Notes: generated by a model from the letters alone, not told the origin. Shown: positions 1 to 8,866, counted from the first letter of the stretch. The stretch: 64,000 bases of DNA from CBFHSD01 sp965658375 (GCA_965658375.1 CBFHSD010000009.1:1-64000), one strand, 5' to 3'. A program made the numbers and translations.

Positions 1-93
1 CAATCGGTTGGCCGAAACAAATGCGATTTCCATTCCGGAAAAAAAAGAAGAGAATAAAAGAGAGGTAAGTATGATGAAAAGCACTTCGCTCAT
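1..93 (-). CDS. CNNM/DUF21 hemolysin-family membrane protein (5' end only)
   Basis: Only the first 31 codons are in the window; the gene runs off the left edge. The start ATG is at 93. The visible peptide begins MSEVLFIILTSLLF and continues into SGMEIAFVSANRL, the opening of the CNNM (DUF21) transmembrane domain found in CorC/HlyC-like proteins, which are implicated in divalent-cation handling and, in gliding Bacteroidota, include GldE. It is the last gene of the coaX-to-CNNM cluster on this strand. The family call rests on this short segment and on the conserved gene order. Confidence 0.7.
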   Translation of the reverse strand, partial: MSEVLFIILTSLLFSSFFSGMEIAFVSANRL

Positions 94-130
94 GTCACTT
101 CAAATATAGTTTGTTCATGGCAGTTGCAGC

Positions 131-319
131 TCAATCTTGCTTGAAGCGTTTCATAGTGCTATACCTGAGGTAAGAGAGCACCAATGCCATGAGGCCAAAA
201 GCCATAAAAGGCGCTGCGCTGCCCAAATCAAAATTGACCCAAATAAAACCGGCATATACACAAGCAGCAAAGCCTGTGACCACCCAAAAAATGAGCATTA
301 CTTTATTGTACGTCTTCAT
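131..319 (-). CDS. Small membrane protein between lptC and CNNM gene
   Basis: A 62-residue protein with two predicted membrane helices (about residues 6-28 and 34-51) and a basic C-terminus (RYSTMKRFKQD). Its ATG at 319 lies inside the last 17 bases of lptC, so it is probably translationally coupled to it. A small membrane protein in this position between lptC and the CNNM gene is usual in Bacteroidota (from memory). No function is known to me; the position suggests an envelope role, which is inference. Confidence 0.65.
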   Translation of the reverse strand: MKTYNKVMLIFWVVTGFAACVYAGFIWVNFDLGSAAPFMAFGLMALVLSYLRYSTMKRFKQD

Positions 320-866
320 CTTCTAATTGCAATATTCCTTTCGGCTCTTTGATTTCAAAGTTGGTGAAGTCTTCGTCTGCTTCCAAACCATCACCGTAAA
401 TAATTTCTTTCGCTGTTTGAATTTTCACAAAGGCATCAGAATAAATTTTTCTGGTTTTTTCATCCCAAACCAAGTGTTCTGTATTTAGCTTGTCTCCTTG
501 GGAGTTGACAACCACTACTTCGTTTTGGGCTTCCATACGGCCTTGTCTTTGGTAGTACCTCGCGTAGTTCGCAGTTAAATGCGTCTCGCTCACACCCTCG
601 CTATTGAAAAACTCAATGTCAACTCCTTTTCTCAACTCTGTAAACTGGCGTGTGGTTAAGTAGCGTTCTAAAAGTGGTGCTTTCAAAATGGCTCTCACCT
701 TGCCAGAATCACTGTAGGTAAGTTCCACATCTATGGTAGTTTCTTCTGGGTAGCTTTCAGAAATCTGAACTTTGTTGATTTCTTCAACAGAATTTTCACA
801 AGAACAAAACATCCCGGCTGTAACAGCCAGGATGCTTAAGTATATTCTATGTGTGATCAATTTCAC
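303..866 (-). CDS. lptC: LptC-like LPS export lipoprotein
   Basis: A 187-residue protein of the LptC/YrbK family, which in Gram-negatives bridges the LptBFG transporter to the periplasmic LptA path for lipopolysaccharide. The preferred start is GTG at 866, which overlaps the stop of the upstream TPR gene by one base (TAGTG); a longer ATG form from 905 would overlap that gene by 40 bases. The N-terminus is hydrophobic and ends at FCSC, a plausible lipobox. The body has the beta-jellyroll pattern of LptC/OstA proteins (YSDSGKVRAILKAPLLERY, then LTANYARYYQRQGRMEAQ and VVVNSQGDKLNTEHLVWDE). It sits inside the envelope cluster, supporting the call. Confidence 0.8.
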   Translation of the reverse strand: MKLITHRIYLSILAVTAGMFCSCENSVEEINKVQISESYPEETTIDVELTYSDSGKVRAILKAPLLERYLTTRQFTELRKGVDIEFFNSEGVSETHLTANYARYYQRQGRMEAQNEVVVVNSQGDKLNTEHLVWDEKTRKIYSDAFVKIQTAKEIIYGDGLEADEDFTNFEIKEPKGILQLEDEDVQ

Positions 867-2188
867 TAGTCGCGAGTCTGAAGAGTAACAGTTTCTCCAA
901 TCCATCCGCCAACAGTTACTTTATCTCCGGCATTCATACCTTGAATAAAGCAATCTGTTGTTTTAGGGAACTGTGCTTGAGCAGATGCAATGCGTTTATT
1001 GGCTTTTGCAGCCAAGGCATCATCCAAACTTCTTGCTCTTTGGTATTTAGCAACCGCTGCAATGTATCCAAAATGCTTTTCGCATTCGTTAGACCCAACG
1101 CTCGTTGAACCATACAAGTATGCATCTCCGATAATCATGTAGGCTTCTCCACTATTTGGATTTAGCTCTAACCATTTCAATGCATATTTCTTGGCATTTG
1201 AGAATTGTTTCATGTAAGAATAAGAAGTTGCAGCATATTTCAACGCTTTCATTTTCAAATCTTTATCTTCCCCCATTTCATAAGCTTGCAAACAATATTT
1301 TGCCGCATCTGAAAATTGCTCTTTTTTCAATTTTGCGATCCCTAAACTCAATGCAGAGATAGGACTCGGCTTTAAACTGTGTAACTGCTCTGATACTTGC
1401 AGGTAAAAATCAGTTTCACATTCTGCTTTACCCATGGTCAAGGCTAATTTCTCTAACCATAAAGTATCTTCCTTATGCTCTTCGAACTTTGGTTGATACA
1501 ATTCTACCAAGTCATCGCATGAAGCAACAGTGCTGAAGATTTTTTCCACTTCAGCCATCGCTTTTTTCAAACGATCAATGGCTTTCTCATCTTGTTTTTC
1601 AATCGCTGTATTCAATTGTTTTGTTAAGATATCAGCAACTGGATCGTACAATTCAATGATTTCAGTTTTTGTTTTTTCTTCTTTCTTGTACAATTCATAA
1701 GCTGACTGGTAGTACGCTGCAACAACTGCAGGGTTACTTTTTACCCCTTGTAGTTCCACAGATCTGGCTAAATTTTCGTGCGCCTCTGCCATACGGCTTT
1801 TGTTGTAACGCATCATGTCGAAACCTTTCATTCCAAGCACTTTACCCTCTTCACCAAAACTTTCGATTCTTCTGTCGTAAATCCAATACACGGTATCTAT
1901 GTATGCTTTTACCAAGTCAGAATTGGTTCTATTCTCTTTCATGAAGGTCTTGTACATACGTACTCCTTTAATGTAAAGGTTCTTGCTCGACTTAGGACAA
2001 GTAGTCATGGCTTTTAACCAATGTGATTTTGCATCTGCGTAGTTCTTTTGGTTATAGAACTCACCATACAAACTCAATGCTTCAATACAGGCTAAACTAT
2101 CTTCAGAAGTTGCTCCATACTTGCTCTGGGCAGAAACATTTAAGGTCATCAACAATACCAATGCGGCCGTCAATCTTAATTTTATCAT
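866..2188 (-). CDS. Exported TPR-repeat protein
   Basis: About 440 residues. Residues 1-22 form a signal peptide (MIKLRLTAALVLL, cleavage after SAQ). The rest is helical with tetratricopeptide-like motifs, clearest near the C-terminus (YAATSYSYMKQFSNAKKYAL, then NPNSGEAYMIIGDAYLYG). The GTG at 2191 is directly followed by an ATG at 2188, which I take as the start. The gene lies four bases after the porin-like gene and overlaps lptC, so it is in the middle of one operon. TPR proteins are scaffolds; a periplasmic envelope-assembly role is inference. The single cysteine pair near residue 371 and the CDD near 225 have no known meaning. Confidence 0.75.
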   Translation of the reverse strand: MIKLRLTAALVLLMTLNVSAQSKYGATSEDSLACIEALSLYGEFYNQKNYADAKSHWLKAMTTCPKSSKNLYIKGVRMYKTFMKENRTNSDLVKAYIDTVYWIYDRRIESFGEEGKVLGMKGFDMMRYNKSRMAEAHENLARSVELQGVKSNPAVVAAYYQSAYELYKKEEKTKTEIIELYDPVADILTKQLNTAIEKQDEKAIDRLKKAMAEVEKIFSTVASCDDLVELYQPKFEEHKEDTLWLEKLALTMGKAECETDFYLQVSEQLHSLKPSPISALSLGIAKLKKEQFSDAAKYCLQAYEMGEDKDLKMKALKYAATSYSYMKQFSNAKKYALKWLELNPNSGEAYMIIGDAYLYGSTSVGSNECEKHFGYIAAVAKYQRARSLDDALAAKANKRIASAQAQFPKTTDCFIQGMNAGDKVTVGGWIGETVTLQTRD

Positions 2189-2191
2189 CAC

Positions 2192-3631
2192 TTAATCTAT
2201 TTTTCGTTTATAAAACCAGTTGTCATATTTAGAAGGCGTCAAAGATATTCCAACTGTAAATCTCACAAATTGCTCTTTTATTAAGCCTTCTTTATTTTGT
2301 CCTCGCTCACCGTATTCAACTCCCATATTCAAAACCGTAGAGGTTTGTTTTTGTGAGTTTGACTTGCTCAGTGGTAACCCTAAGCCAAAGGTCATGCCAA
2401 ATTCGTTGACATTGTTTCCATTGATGTACAACTTGTCTTGTTTGTACCTTGCTCCCATTCTGTAACGAACGTTTCTCCAATAGTTTGTTTGTGTGCCTTG
2501 GTAAGAGAAATAAAACTCTGGAACCATTTCTGCACCAACAGATACTTGGAATACATCATTCAAATTTTGTTCTTGAAGACTCGTACTAAACTCAGACCAA
2601 GTGATATAGTTTACATCGGCTGCCAATTGCCAATAGCGCTTAGAGTTCATGTTGTACAGTTGGTATCCTACACCAAGTCTCATTTGCTGAGGCCAAGTAA
2701 ATTCTCCATTGCTTATTTCTCTTAACGGAACACGAATGGTATCGCTCAATGATCCCCTAAAGGTATAGGCAAGGTTCTCGTATTCGTAAGATTGTGTCAA
2801 TCCCATTTGATAGGTAGCCCCAAGCTGCAGATTTCTAATTTTAGCTGCCTTGAAAGTGCTAGAATCATATTTGATGGTTCTTCTCTGGTATTGCATTCCT
2901 ACATCAAAATTGGGCGCAGAAACACGTGTTCGTTGATATACCGCAGAAGCGTAAGCTCCAGAATCTAAAGGAGGAATAATGAGGTTGCTGCGGTCAACGG
3001 TTCCAAAATTGTAATGAAGATTGGCTCCTACAGACATGCGATGAACAATCTGCTTGCTTTTATTGGGTTCTTTAGCTCCGTTCTTTAAAGTGGTGTAAGA
3101 ATCAAAATAGGTGTAATTGGTATCAATAGAAAACTGACGCCCAAAGCCTAAGAAGAATTGATTTATCCCACCATCACCTTCATCTCTCAACTCAACATCT
3201 CCGAAAATGGAATCTGTAGCTGTAGCTGAAATGGCATACCCTACTTTAGATATTGGCACAATACCAAAAGCCATACCTATGTTCTTCTTTTCATTGATGG
3301 GGAAGCCCATTGAAAAATACTGGATATTACCTCCTGAATTGGTTTGAGAAGAACCTGGTGCAGTTGTGGTGGTGGTATGTGCAAACATCCCTACATCAAA
3401 TACGGGCGAAAATAACTCACCGTATGAAGCAGGGTTAGCTGGGTTTAGACTAAATGGTCCAGACAAAGCAATTTTGGTATCTGCCATTCCTCTAAAACGA
3501 GTGAATGTTTTATCGTAATCATCTCCTAAACCATAATAACTATAGGGAGAAGTGGCTTGGTCTTGCGCCTGAGAAAGGCTTGCAAACAAGAAAGCAGAAA
3601 AAAGAAAAAGTACTCTTTGTATACTCAACAC
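2192..3631 (-). CDS. Outer-membrane beta-barrel protein, FadL/OmpP1-like
   Basis: 479 residues with signal peptide (cleavage near SLSQAQ), followed by YSYYGLGDDYDK, an opening common to the Bacteroidota long-chain fatty-acid transporter-like (OmpP1/FadL/TodX) barrels. Alternating polar/hydrophobic strands run through the protein and it ends in a strand with an aromatic residue. The start codon is GTG at 3631 (no ATG nearby), four bases after the coaX stop. It is the second gene of the coaX cluster. The substrate is unknown; FadL homologues carry hydrophobic compounds. Confidence 0.7.
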   Translation of the reverse strand: MLSIQRVLFLFSAFLFASLSQAQDQATSPYSYYGLGDDYDKTFTRFRGMADTKIALSGPFSLNPANPASYGELFSPVFDVGMFAHTTTTTAPGSSQTNSGGNIQYFSMGFPINEKKNIGMAFGIVPISKVGYAISATATDSIFGDVELRDEGDGGINQFFLGFGRQFSIDTNYTYFDSYTTLKNGAKEPNKSKQIVHRMSVGANLHYNFGTVDRSNLIIPPLDSGAYASAVYQRTRVSAPNFDVGMQYQRRTIKYDSSTFKAAKIRNLQLGATYQMGLTQSYEYENLAYTFRGSLSDTIRVPLREISNGEFTWPQQMRLGVGYQLYNMNSKRYWQLAADVNYITWSEFSTSLQEQNLNDVFQVSVGAEMVPEFYFSYQGTQTNYWRNVRYRMGARYKQDKLYINGNNVNEFGMTFGLGLPLSKSNSQKQTSTVLNMGVEYGERGQNKEGLIKEQFVRFTVGISLTPSKYDNWFYKRKID

Positions 3632-3634
3632 CGA

Positions 3635-4351
3635 CTAATTGTATTTCAAACTCGTTTTCAACCCTTTTAGTATCAAATTTGGGTCTGCAAAAATGCTATT
3701 TTTTAGTGCCCCAGCAAATAAAGACCAATCACCTCCAGTAGCAATCACTTTTAAGGGGCCATATTCTTTGATGTACCAGGCAATATTTCCTTCTATCTCG
3801 GCCACCATTCCCCAAAAGGCACCGGCTTTGATGCTGGTATCTGTATCTACTCCTTGTTGTGTTGGAAGTTCATGTATATGCAATAAAGAAAGCTTGCCTG
3901 TAAAGTGATTCATAGCCTTTAAGCGCATTTGCAGCCCAGGAGAGATCCTCCCACCCTCATAGTGCTTTCCTATTCTAAGGTCATAGGTAATGCATGTCCC
4001 GGCATCTATGACCAAGGCGTTTTCTTCTGGAAAAAGCTCAAAAGATTGAATGATGCCCAAAAGGCGATCTTTACCGAGAGTGCGCGGAGTGAGGTAATTC
4101 AAGTTGATGGGAGAATGTAGCGTATGCTTAAACTCTAAAGATTGTATAGACCCAAATCGCTGAAAGAGCTCCACCGCTTTCAATTGAGACACATTAGCAT
4201 ACATCAAACGGGTGACTGAAAATTCTTTTTGGAGGCGCTCTAAGACGAGCAATAAATCTTCGTGGCGCGCTGTTTCAATGGCGAGCCATTGATTCTCAGA
4301 TATTACCCCCCACTTTACTCTAGAGTTACCGATATCTAGCACTGCATCCAC
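3635..4351 (-). CDS. coaX: Type III pantothenate kinase
   Basis: 238 residues, the usual length. It phosphorylates pantothenate in the first step of coenzyme A synthesis, in the cytoplasm. Seen: the N-terminal phosphate motif DIGNSRVKWG (residues 6-15), the central VIDAGTCITYDL with its essential Asp, and GGRISPGLQMR, all hallmarks of CoaX, an ASKHA-fold kinase. The start is GTG at 4351; the ATG at 4347 is out of frame. It is the first gene of the envelope cluster, an arrangement common in Bacteroidota. No other pantothenate kinase is in the window. Confidence 0.92.
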   Translation of the reverse strand: MDAVLDIGNSRVKWGVISENQWLAIETARHEDLLLVLERLQKEFSVTRLMYANVSQLKAVELFQRFGSIQSLEFKHTLHSPINLNYLTPRTLGKDRLLGIIQSFELFPEENALVIDAGTCITYDLRIGKHYEGGRISPGLQMRLKAMNHFTGKLSLLHIHELPTQQGVDTDTSIKAGAFWGMVAEIEGNIAWYIKEYGPLKVIATGGDWSLFAGALKNSIFADPNLILKGLKTSLKYN

Positions 4352-4396
4352 TGCAACAAATGTAGTGTGAAACTTTAGGGTTGAAACTTTTTTTTA

Positions 4397-4427
4397 CTTG
4401 CTTAACAAAAAATAATACATACTTTTG
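4397..4427 (+). promoter_or_regulatory. Promoter of tRNA-Phe
   Basis: CTTG at 4397-4400, a 19-base spacer, then TACTTTTG at 4420-4427. This fits the Bacteroidota sigma-A consensus TTTG-N19-TAnnTTTG. The expected transcription start is about 4432-4434, roughly 12 bases before the mature tRNA. Confidence 0.75.
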
Positions 4428-4444
4428 TCGCCCGCAAACAAAGC

Positions 4445-4517
4445 GGTGATGTAGCTCAGTTGGTAGAGCAAAGGACTGAAAATCCTTGTGTCGGCAGTTC
4501 GATTCTGTCCATCACCA
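4445..4517 (+). tRNA. tRNA-Phe (GAA)
   Basis: A full 73-base cloverleaf. Acceptor GGTGATG (4445-4451) pairs with CATCACC (4510-4516), discriminator A at 4517. D stem GCTC/GAGC, anticodon stem AAGGA/TCCTT with loop CTGAAAA, so the anticodon is GAA at 4478-4480. T stem GGCAG/CTGTC (one G-T pair) with loop TTCGATT. The CCA end is not encoded. Confidence 0.97.
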
Positions 4518-4520
4518 CAA

Positions 4521-4550
4521 AAAAGGCTCCGATTTCTCGGAGCCTTTTGT
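4521..4550. terminator. Bidirectional terminator after tRNA-Phe
   Basis: A perfect 12-base inverted repeat, AAAAGGCTCCGA (4521-4532), loop TTTC, TCGGAGCCTTTT (4537-4548). It ends the tRNA transcript and, read from the other strand, the 37-residue gene that stops at 4571. Confidence 0.85.
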
Positions 4551-4570
4551 GTTTCTAGCAGGGTGCAAAT

Positions 4571-4684
4571 TTAATTGCGGAAATACATCACAATAGCAAT
4601 GGCGCTGATGAAGAGCAACACCTGTAAGACGAACCTGATACGCTCAGCCCACGATTTTATTGAAGGAGGTTTCTGTGTTTTCAT
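4571..4684 (-). CDS. 37-residue single-pass membrane protein
   Basis: A short open frame: ATG at 4684, stop TAA at 4573-4571, peptide starting MKTQKPPSIKSWAERIRF followed by one hydrophobic helix (about residues 18-34, VLQVLLFISAIAIVMYF) and ending RN. The basic N-terminus followed by one helix is the layout of a real small membrane protein, and the gene is followed by a terminator. It is divergent from the sensor kinase gene. Function unknown. The evidence is composition and context only. Confidence 0.5.
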   Translation of the reverse strand: MKTQKPPSIKSWAERIRFVLQVLLFISAIAIVMYFRN

Positions 4685-4711
4685 GGTGCCAAAAAAACAA
4701 GGGCAACTTGA

Positions 4712-4744
4712 CTTGAAGCTTAAGCGAGGATTATCATAATTTTG
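4712..4744 (+). promoter_or_regulatory. Promoter of the sensor kinase gene, very close to ATG
   Basis: TAATTTTG at 4737-4744 matches TAnnTTTG; CTTG at 4712-4715 lies 21 bases upstream as a possible -33 element. Only four bases separate the box from the ATG at 4749, so transcription would begin at or next to the start codon. Confidence 0.5.
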
Positions 4745-4748
4745 TAAA

Positions 4749-5678
4749 ATGGTAAAGGCAAAGAATCCTGTTCCCGTTCTGTTTTATGTGCTAATTGTTT
4801 ACGTAGCCTTTCAGTTTTGCTGGTGGGCTTACTTATTGGTAGATCAATACAGCGAAATTTCCTTATCCAATCCCGCATTGTTTGACGAAAGCTGGCTGAA
4901 CAGAAAATCATACATGATCATTGGCGAAGGCTTTGTATTCTTCGTACTCTTAGTGATTGGCTTTTACCGGGTGCACCGCTCTTTCAATAAAGAGGTGCGC
5001 TTGGCCAAACAACAGAAAAACTTTTTGCTTAGCATTACACACGAACTTAAATCTCCACTGGCAGGTATTAAATTGAACCTAGAAACCATTTCTAAACGAA
5101 AGGTGACCCCTCAACAACAAGAGAAACTGATTGGCTTTGCCTTGAAAGAAACAGATCGGCTGGAGGGTCTGGTAGAAAATATTCTCACCACCACCCAATT
5201 TGACAATGACGCCTTAAATCTCTACCCAGAATCTTTTGCCCCACATCAAATCTTACAAGAAATTATTGAGAACCACGCTCAAAAAGAAAGCCATCAATTC
5301 GATTACCAACCGGCATTTATTGGTTTGGTTGAAAGTGATAAAAACAGCTTTATCAGCGTGGTAACCAACTTGCTTTCAAATGCTTTAAAGTACAGTCCTG
5401 ATCAAAGTACTATTGTGGTTGAATTAAGCGAAAACAACAAACATTTTAAACTAAGTGTAAGTAACACAGGAGATGGCATACCTAAGGCAGACCTTCCTTT
5501 TATATTCAATAAATTTTACCGGGTTGGAAACGAAGATACCCGTAAATCTAAGGGCACAGGCCTTGGATTGTACATTGTGAAATTCTTATCTCAAGCTTTA
5601 GGTGGAGACGCCAAAGTGAGCTCTGATGACAAAGGCACTACATTTAGTGTTCGTTTTCTGAAGAAACTCAGCGCTTAG
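4749..5678 (+). CDS. Sensor histidine kinase (orphan)
   Basis: 309 residues. Two membrane helices (about 9-31 and 56-76) flank only about 25 periplasmic residues, so there is no room for a usual sensor domain. HisKA region has the phospho-acceptor His98 in SITHELKSPLAG. The HATPase part has the N box (NLLSNALKYSP, about 207-217), G1 (NTGDGIP, about 239-245) and G2 (KGTGLGLYIVK, about 268-278). It is thus a complete kinase of the HAMP-less class I type. No response regulator is adjacent: upstream is a tRNA and a divergent tiny gene, downstream a convergent T9SS gene whose stop overlaps by four bases. Partner unknown. Confidence 0.9.
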   Translation: MVKAKNPVPVLFYVLIVYVAFQFCWWAYLLVDQYSEISLSNPALFDESWLNRKSYMIIGEGFVFFVLLVIGFYRVHRSFNKEVRLAKQQKNFLLSITHELKSPLAGIKLNLETISKRKVTPQQQEKLIGFALKETDRLEGLVENILTTTQFDNDALNLYPESFAPHQILQEIIENHAQKESHQFDYQPAFIGLVESDKNSFISVVTNLLSNALKYSPDQSTIVVELSENNKHFKLSVSNTGDGIPKADLPFIFNKFYRVGNEDTRKSKGTGLGLYIVKFLSQALGGDAKVSSDDKGTTFSVRFLKKLSA

Positions 5679-8600
5679 TAAGTGAGTATGGTCAGCTCAC
5701 CATTCAGTTCAATTTTTTGTCTGTTAAAGCCTTCTAACTGCATTTTGTAAACAAAGTTCCCAAAACCAACAGGTTCACCATTTAGGGTTCCATCCCATTG
5801 GAAGTTGACATCTTTGCTGTAGAAAACCTCCTCTCCCCAACGGTTGTAGATGCGTATGTAGAAATTCTTCACACTCCCATCTGCTTTAAAGCCTTCGCTC
5901 TTGATTTCAAAAACATCATTCAAACCATCTCCATTTGGAGTAAAGGTATTGGGAATAAAAGCATTTAATGGAGGGTTCACTTCAGCATATGCGGTGTCTG
6001 TACAACCCAATTCATTGTAAGCAATCAACTCAACAACGCGTCTTTCAGGTGTTTTGTAAGTATACCAAGGGTCTTTTTCAGAAGACTTTCCTCCATCGCC
6101 AAACACCCACAAGAAGCTATCTGCCTCTTGAGATAGATTAGTAAAGGTTACAGAGAAGGCATCTAACTCTGTATGATCAAAATGTGCTTCTGGTGCATAA
6201 CGGTCAATGGCCATTTCTGCCACCGCGGTGTTCCCGCAATCTTCTGTTACAGTTACGGTATAGGTCAAGTATCCGTTCCCGATAGCTGTAATCACAGAGT
6301 CTTGACGCCCGTTATTCCAACGGTAGGTAATGTTTCCACCTCCACCACTTGCCACAGCATAAAGATCTATTGGCTCTTGCGGACATAAGACTGTATCTTC
6401 AGGCAAGGTTACTTTCAAATTCTCGTGCGTAGCAACCACTGCGGTAAAGGTTTGGAAAGCTGAATCTCCGTTGCAATGGTCTGTAGCTTCTACGGTATAC
6501 GTTTTTGTAGCATCTACGCGATCGTACAAGAAATCGTGCGTAGTAAGCCAATTGTCCCAACTTACACTGTAATCACTTGAACCTCCGTATACATTAACAG
6601 AACCAAGCGTAAAGGTTTCTCCAGGGCAATTGTAGAAAATGGTATCTATTGGTGAAATAACCAAAGGCGGATAGGTTTGCACTTCTACCTCAATATTTTC
6701 TACAATGGTATCTCGGTTACAAATGTCTGTTACACTAATTGAATAATATGCAATGCTATCTGAACCAACAATAATGTCGGTAACATTGGTATCTGTAAGC
6801 CAAGTATTTGGTGCAGTGCTCCATGCATAGGTATAAGGTTTAAAACCACCAGAAACCACAGCTCCAATAGCGATTGAATCTCCCGCACAAGGCACTATTT
6901 TATCAAATGAATAGCTAGACATGGGGAACTCCTGTACAATCACACTTGCCGTATCAACCACTGTGTTTGCGCCACAAGCATCGGTTACAGAAACAAAGTA
7001 TTGCTGCGAATTGCTTGGGTTTACCATAATGGTTGGTGTGGTTTCTCCTGTGCTCCATTGGTACGTGAACCCGGGCGTGGTATACGAAGGAATAACTGTG
7101 AGCATGGCAGGAGGCGAAGTACAATTGATGGTATCATCATTGACTTCCAGAGTAAATTGCGGATTATCTACCACTACCGTAAAGGTATCTATGAGATTGT
7201 AGCCTGCACACAATTGCGTAAGCGTAACAATATAATCTGTAGTAACATAAGGGTTATTGACCACAAAAGCAGTAAAGGTTTGTCCAGTACTCCATTGGTA
7301 GGTCATATCAGGCATGGGGTTAGAAGTTTGAACAGAAACAACTGTACTCACAGTTTCGCAGGTAATGGTGTCATCTGGGCAATAAATACTGGTTGGTGGA
7401 TTTTGAATAACCACCGTAGAGGTATCTACAATTGTATCTAAATTACATGCATCTGTAATGGTGACATAGTACTGCGTGGTTACTGTGGGTGCAGTTAAAA
7501 GGGTGTCTAAACTGTCTGTACCACCCGTACTCCACTGATAGGAAAAATCAGGGAAACCCGTAAGCACATTGGCATCTAAGACCAAGTTATTGGCTGTACA
7601 CATCACCGTATCGCTTGTTGCATCGCTGGTGAGCGGTATAGGATCGTGAATGATGAGCATCAAAGAATCTCCTTGATTGCCACAGCCCATAGAAATGGTG
7701 GTATCAGCAACCCAAATGTAAAGAGTTTCATTCCCTTCAATGATTTGATCGTGATTGATATTGAAAGACACCGTAAATGAATCTTGACCCGGCAAGTACA
7801 GCAAACTATCTGCAATGAAAGAATAATCTACTCCATTGGTGGCATTTCCGCCAATACCAATTTCAATTGTATCTCCCAAATTCACAGAATCATGACGTAC
7901 AAAATGCACATCTACACTTCCACAGCCTTCATAAATAATAGAGTCTCCACCTATGGTATTGTAAGCCGGAGCAGCTGCAATGGTTATTCCGCTTGCTTCA
8001 AAACTGTTGGCCTCCATAAAAACAGCTGAACTCAAGGCTCCATCTGTACCATCAGCAATAGCAATGGCAAAATGGTACGTCTGACAAGGAGTTACCGGAA
8101 ATTGTACTGTAAATTTATCAGTATATGCATAATGATCGAAAGCTGAAGTACCAGGAGTAACATTGTGGTATTGAGCAAATGAAGCTGCGCAACCTGTTGA
8201 TCCTGGATTTATGGACGTAATCGTAATTGGGATATTGGTTCCAGGAACATTTGCAAAATTACTTGTTCCCGTAAATCCAGTTGGATTATTTAAAGTACCC
8301 GTTAGACCAGGACCTGAAACAAAAAAACCAAAAACATCATTGTAAAATGAACACGGGTATGTAGGCCATTCATCACTTGAGAAAACAAAATCAAATTTCA
8401 TGGTGTCCTTTGTTGGAACAAAATCAAACTCTATCACACAAGCATCATTAGCTGATGAAGCAGCTGCCCCATATCCTAGCAATACTGGAACACTTTGCGA
8501 AACTGTAAGTAGATTATTATTTGTGGAAGTACCCATCCAACCAGGGCCATATCCCCCTGAAGAACCAGGCACATTGCCTACAGCGGCATTTGAGGCTGAC

Positions 8601-8866
8601 GTACATGAACCACATGTCTCTCTTAAGTCGTCTGTAGCCAGCACAATTCCACTGTCCATTCCGAACAGACCTGCTGCTCCAGAAAAGAATCCATATTGTG
8701 ACGGACTTCCGTATACCTGAATATTTGTTATAGACACATTTCCTCCGGCAAATACATCATCAATGAGGTATGTAGCCGTATTGTAAGGAGCCTGTGTTGT
8801 CACATTAAACTGCGCTTGCGCCCAAAAACCTGGAAAAATGAACAATACCAATAAAAATCTCTTCAT
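5675..8866 (-). CDS. Large T9SS type B secreted protein with choice-of-anchor L and PKD domains
   Basis: 1063 residues. Order of parts: signal peptide (1-18, ending WAQAQ); choice-of-anchor L-like domain (about 25-285, with DDVFAGGNVSITNIQVYG and DSGIVLATDDL); a Calx-beta-like segment (about 300-405, with EGNETLYIWVAD); at least five Ig-like repeats of about 90 residues each carrying a YQWSTG or similar core and a DACxxxTxV pattern (about 415-880); a PKD domain (about 885-955, FLWVFGDGGKSS); and the C-terminal CHU_C/type B sorting domain (from about 960, IPNTFTPNGDGLNDVF). CHU_C domains direct export through T9SS. It is probably a surface adhesin or matrix protein; ligand unknown. Its 3' end meets the sensor kinase gene tail to tail. 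Confidence 0.88.
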   Translation of the reverse strand: MKRFLLVLFIFPGFWAQAQFNVTTQAPYNTATYLIDDVFAGGNVSITNIQVYGSPSQYGFFSGAAGLFGMDSGIVLATDDLRETCGSCTSASNAAVGNVPGSSGGYGPGWMGTSTNNNLLTVSQSVPVLLGYGAAASSANDACVIEFDFVPTKDTMKFDFVFSSDEWPTYPCSFYNDVFGFFVSGPGLTGTLNNPTGFTGTSNFANVPGTNIPITITSINPGSTGCAASFAQYHNVTPGTSAFDHYAYTDKFTVQFPVTPCQTYHFAIAIADGTDGALSSAVFMEANSFEASGITIAAAPAYNTIGGDSIIYEGCGSVDVHFVRHDSVNLGDTIEIGIGGNATNGVDYSFIADSLLYLPGQDSFTVSFNINHDQIIEGNETLYIWVADTTISMGCGNQGDSLMLIIHDPIPLTSDATSDTVMCTANNLVLDANVLTGFPDFSYQWSTGGTDSLDTLLTAPTVTTQYYVTITDACNLDTIVDTSTVVIQNPPTSIYCPDDTITCETVSTVVSVQTSNPMPDMTYQWSTGQTFTAFVVNNPYVTTDYIVTLTQLCAGYNLIDTFTVVVDNPQFTLEVNDDTINCTSPPAMLTVIPSYTTPGFTYQWSTGETTPTIMVNPSNSQQYFVSVTDACGANTVVDTASVIVQEFPMSSYSFDKIVPCAGDSIAIGAVVSGGFKPYTYAWSTAPNTWLTDTNVTDIIVGSDSIAYYSISVTDICNRDTIVENIEVEVQTYPPLVISPIDTIFYNCPGETFTLGSVNVYGGSSDYSVSWDNWLTTHDFLYDRVDATKTYTVEATDHCNGDSAFQTFTAVVATHENLKVTLPEDTVLCPQEPIDLYAVASGGGGNITYRWNNGRQDSVITAIGNGYLTYTVTVTEDCGNTAVAEMAIDRYAPEAHFDHTELDAFSVTFTNLSQEADSFLWVFGDGGKSSEKDPWYTYKTPERRVVELIAYNELGCTDTAYAEVNPPLNAFIPNTFTPNGDGLNDVFEIKSEGFKADGSVKNFYIRIYNRWGEEVFYSKDVNFQWDGTLNGEPVGFGNFVYKMQLEGFNRQKIELNGELTILTY

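Noticed and set aside
7001..7441. 146-codon open frame opposite the T9SS type B gene
   Set aside because: Lies wholly inside the repeats of the real gene on the other strand and has no own signals.
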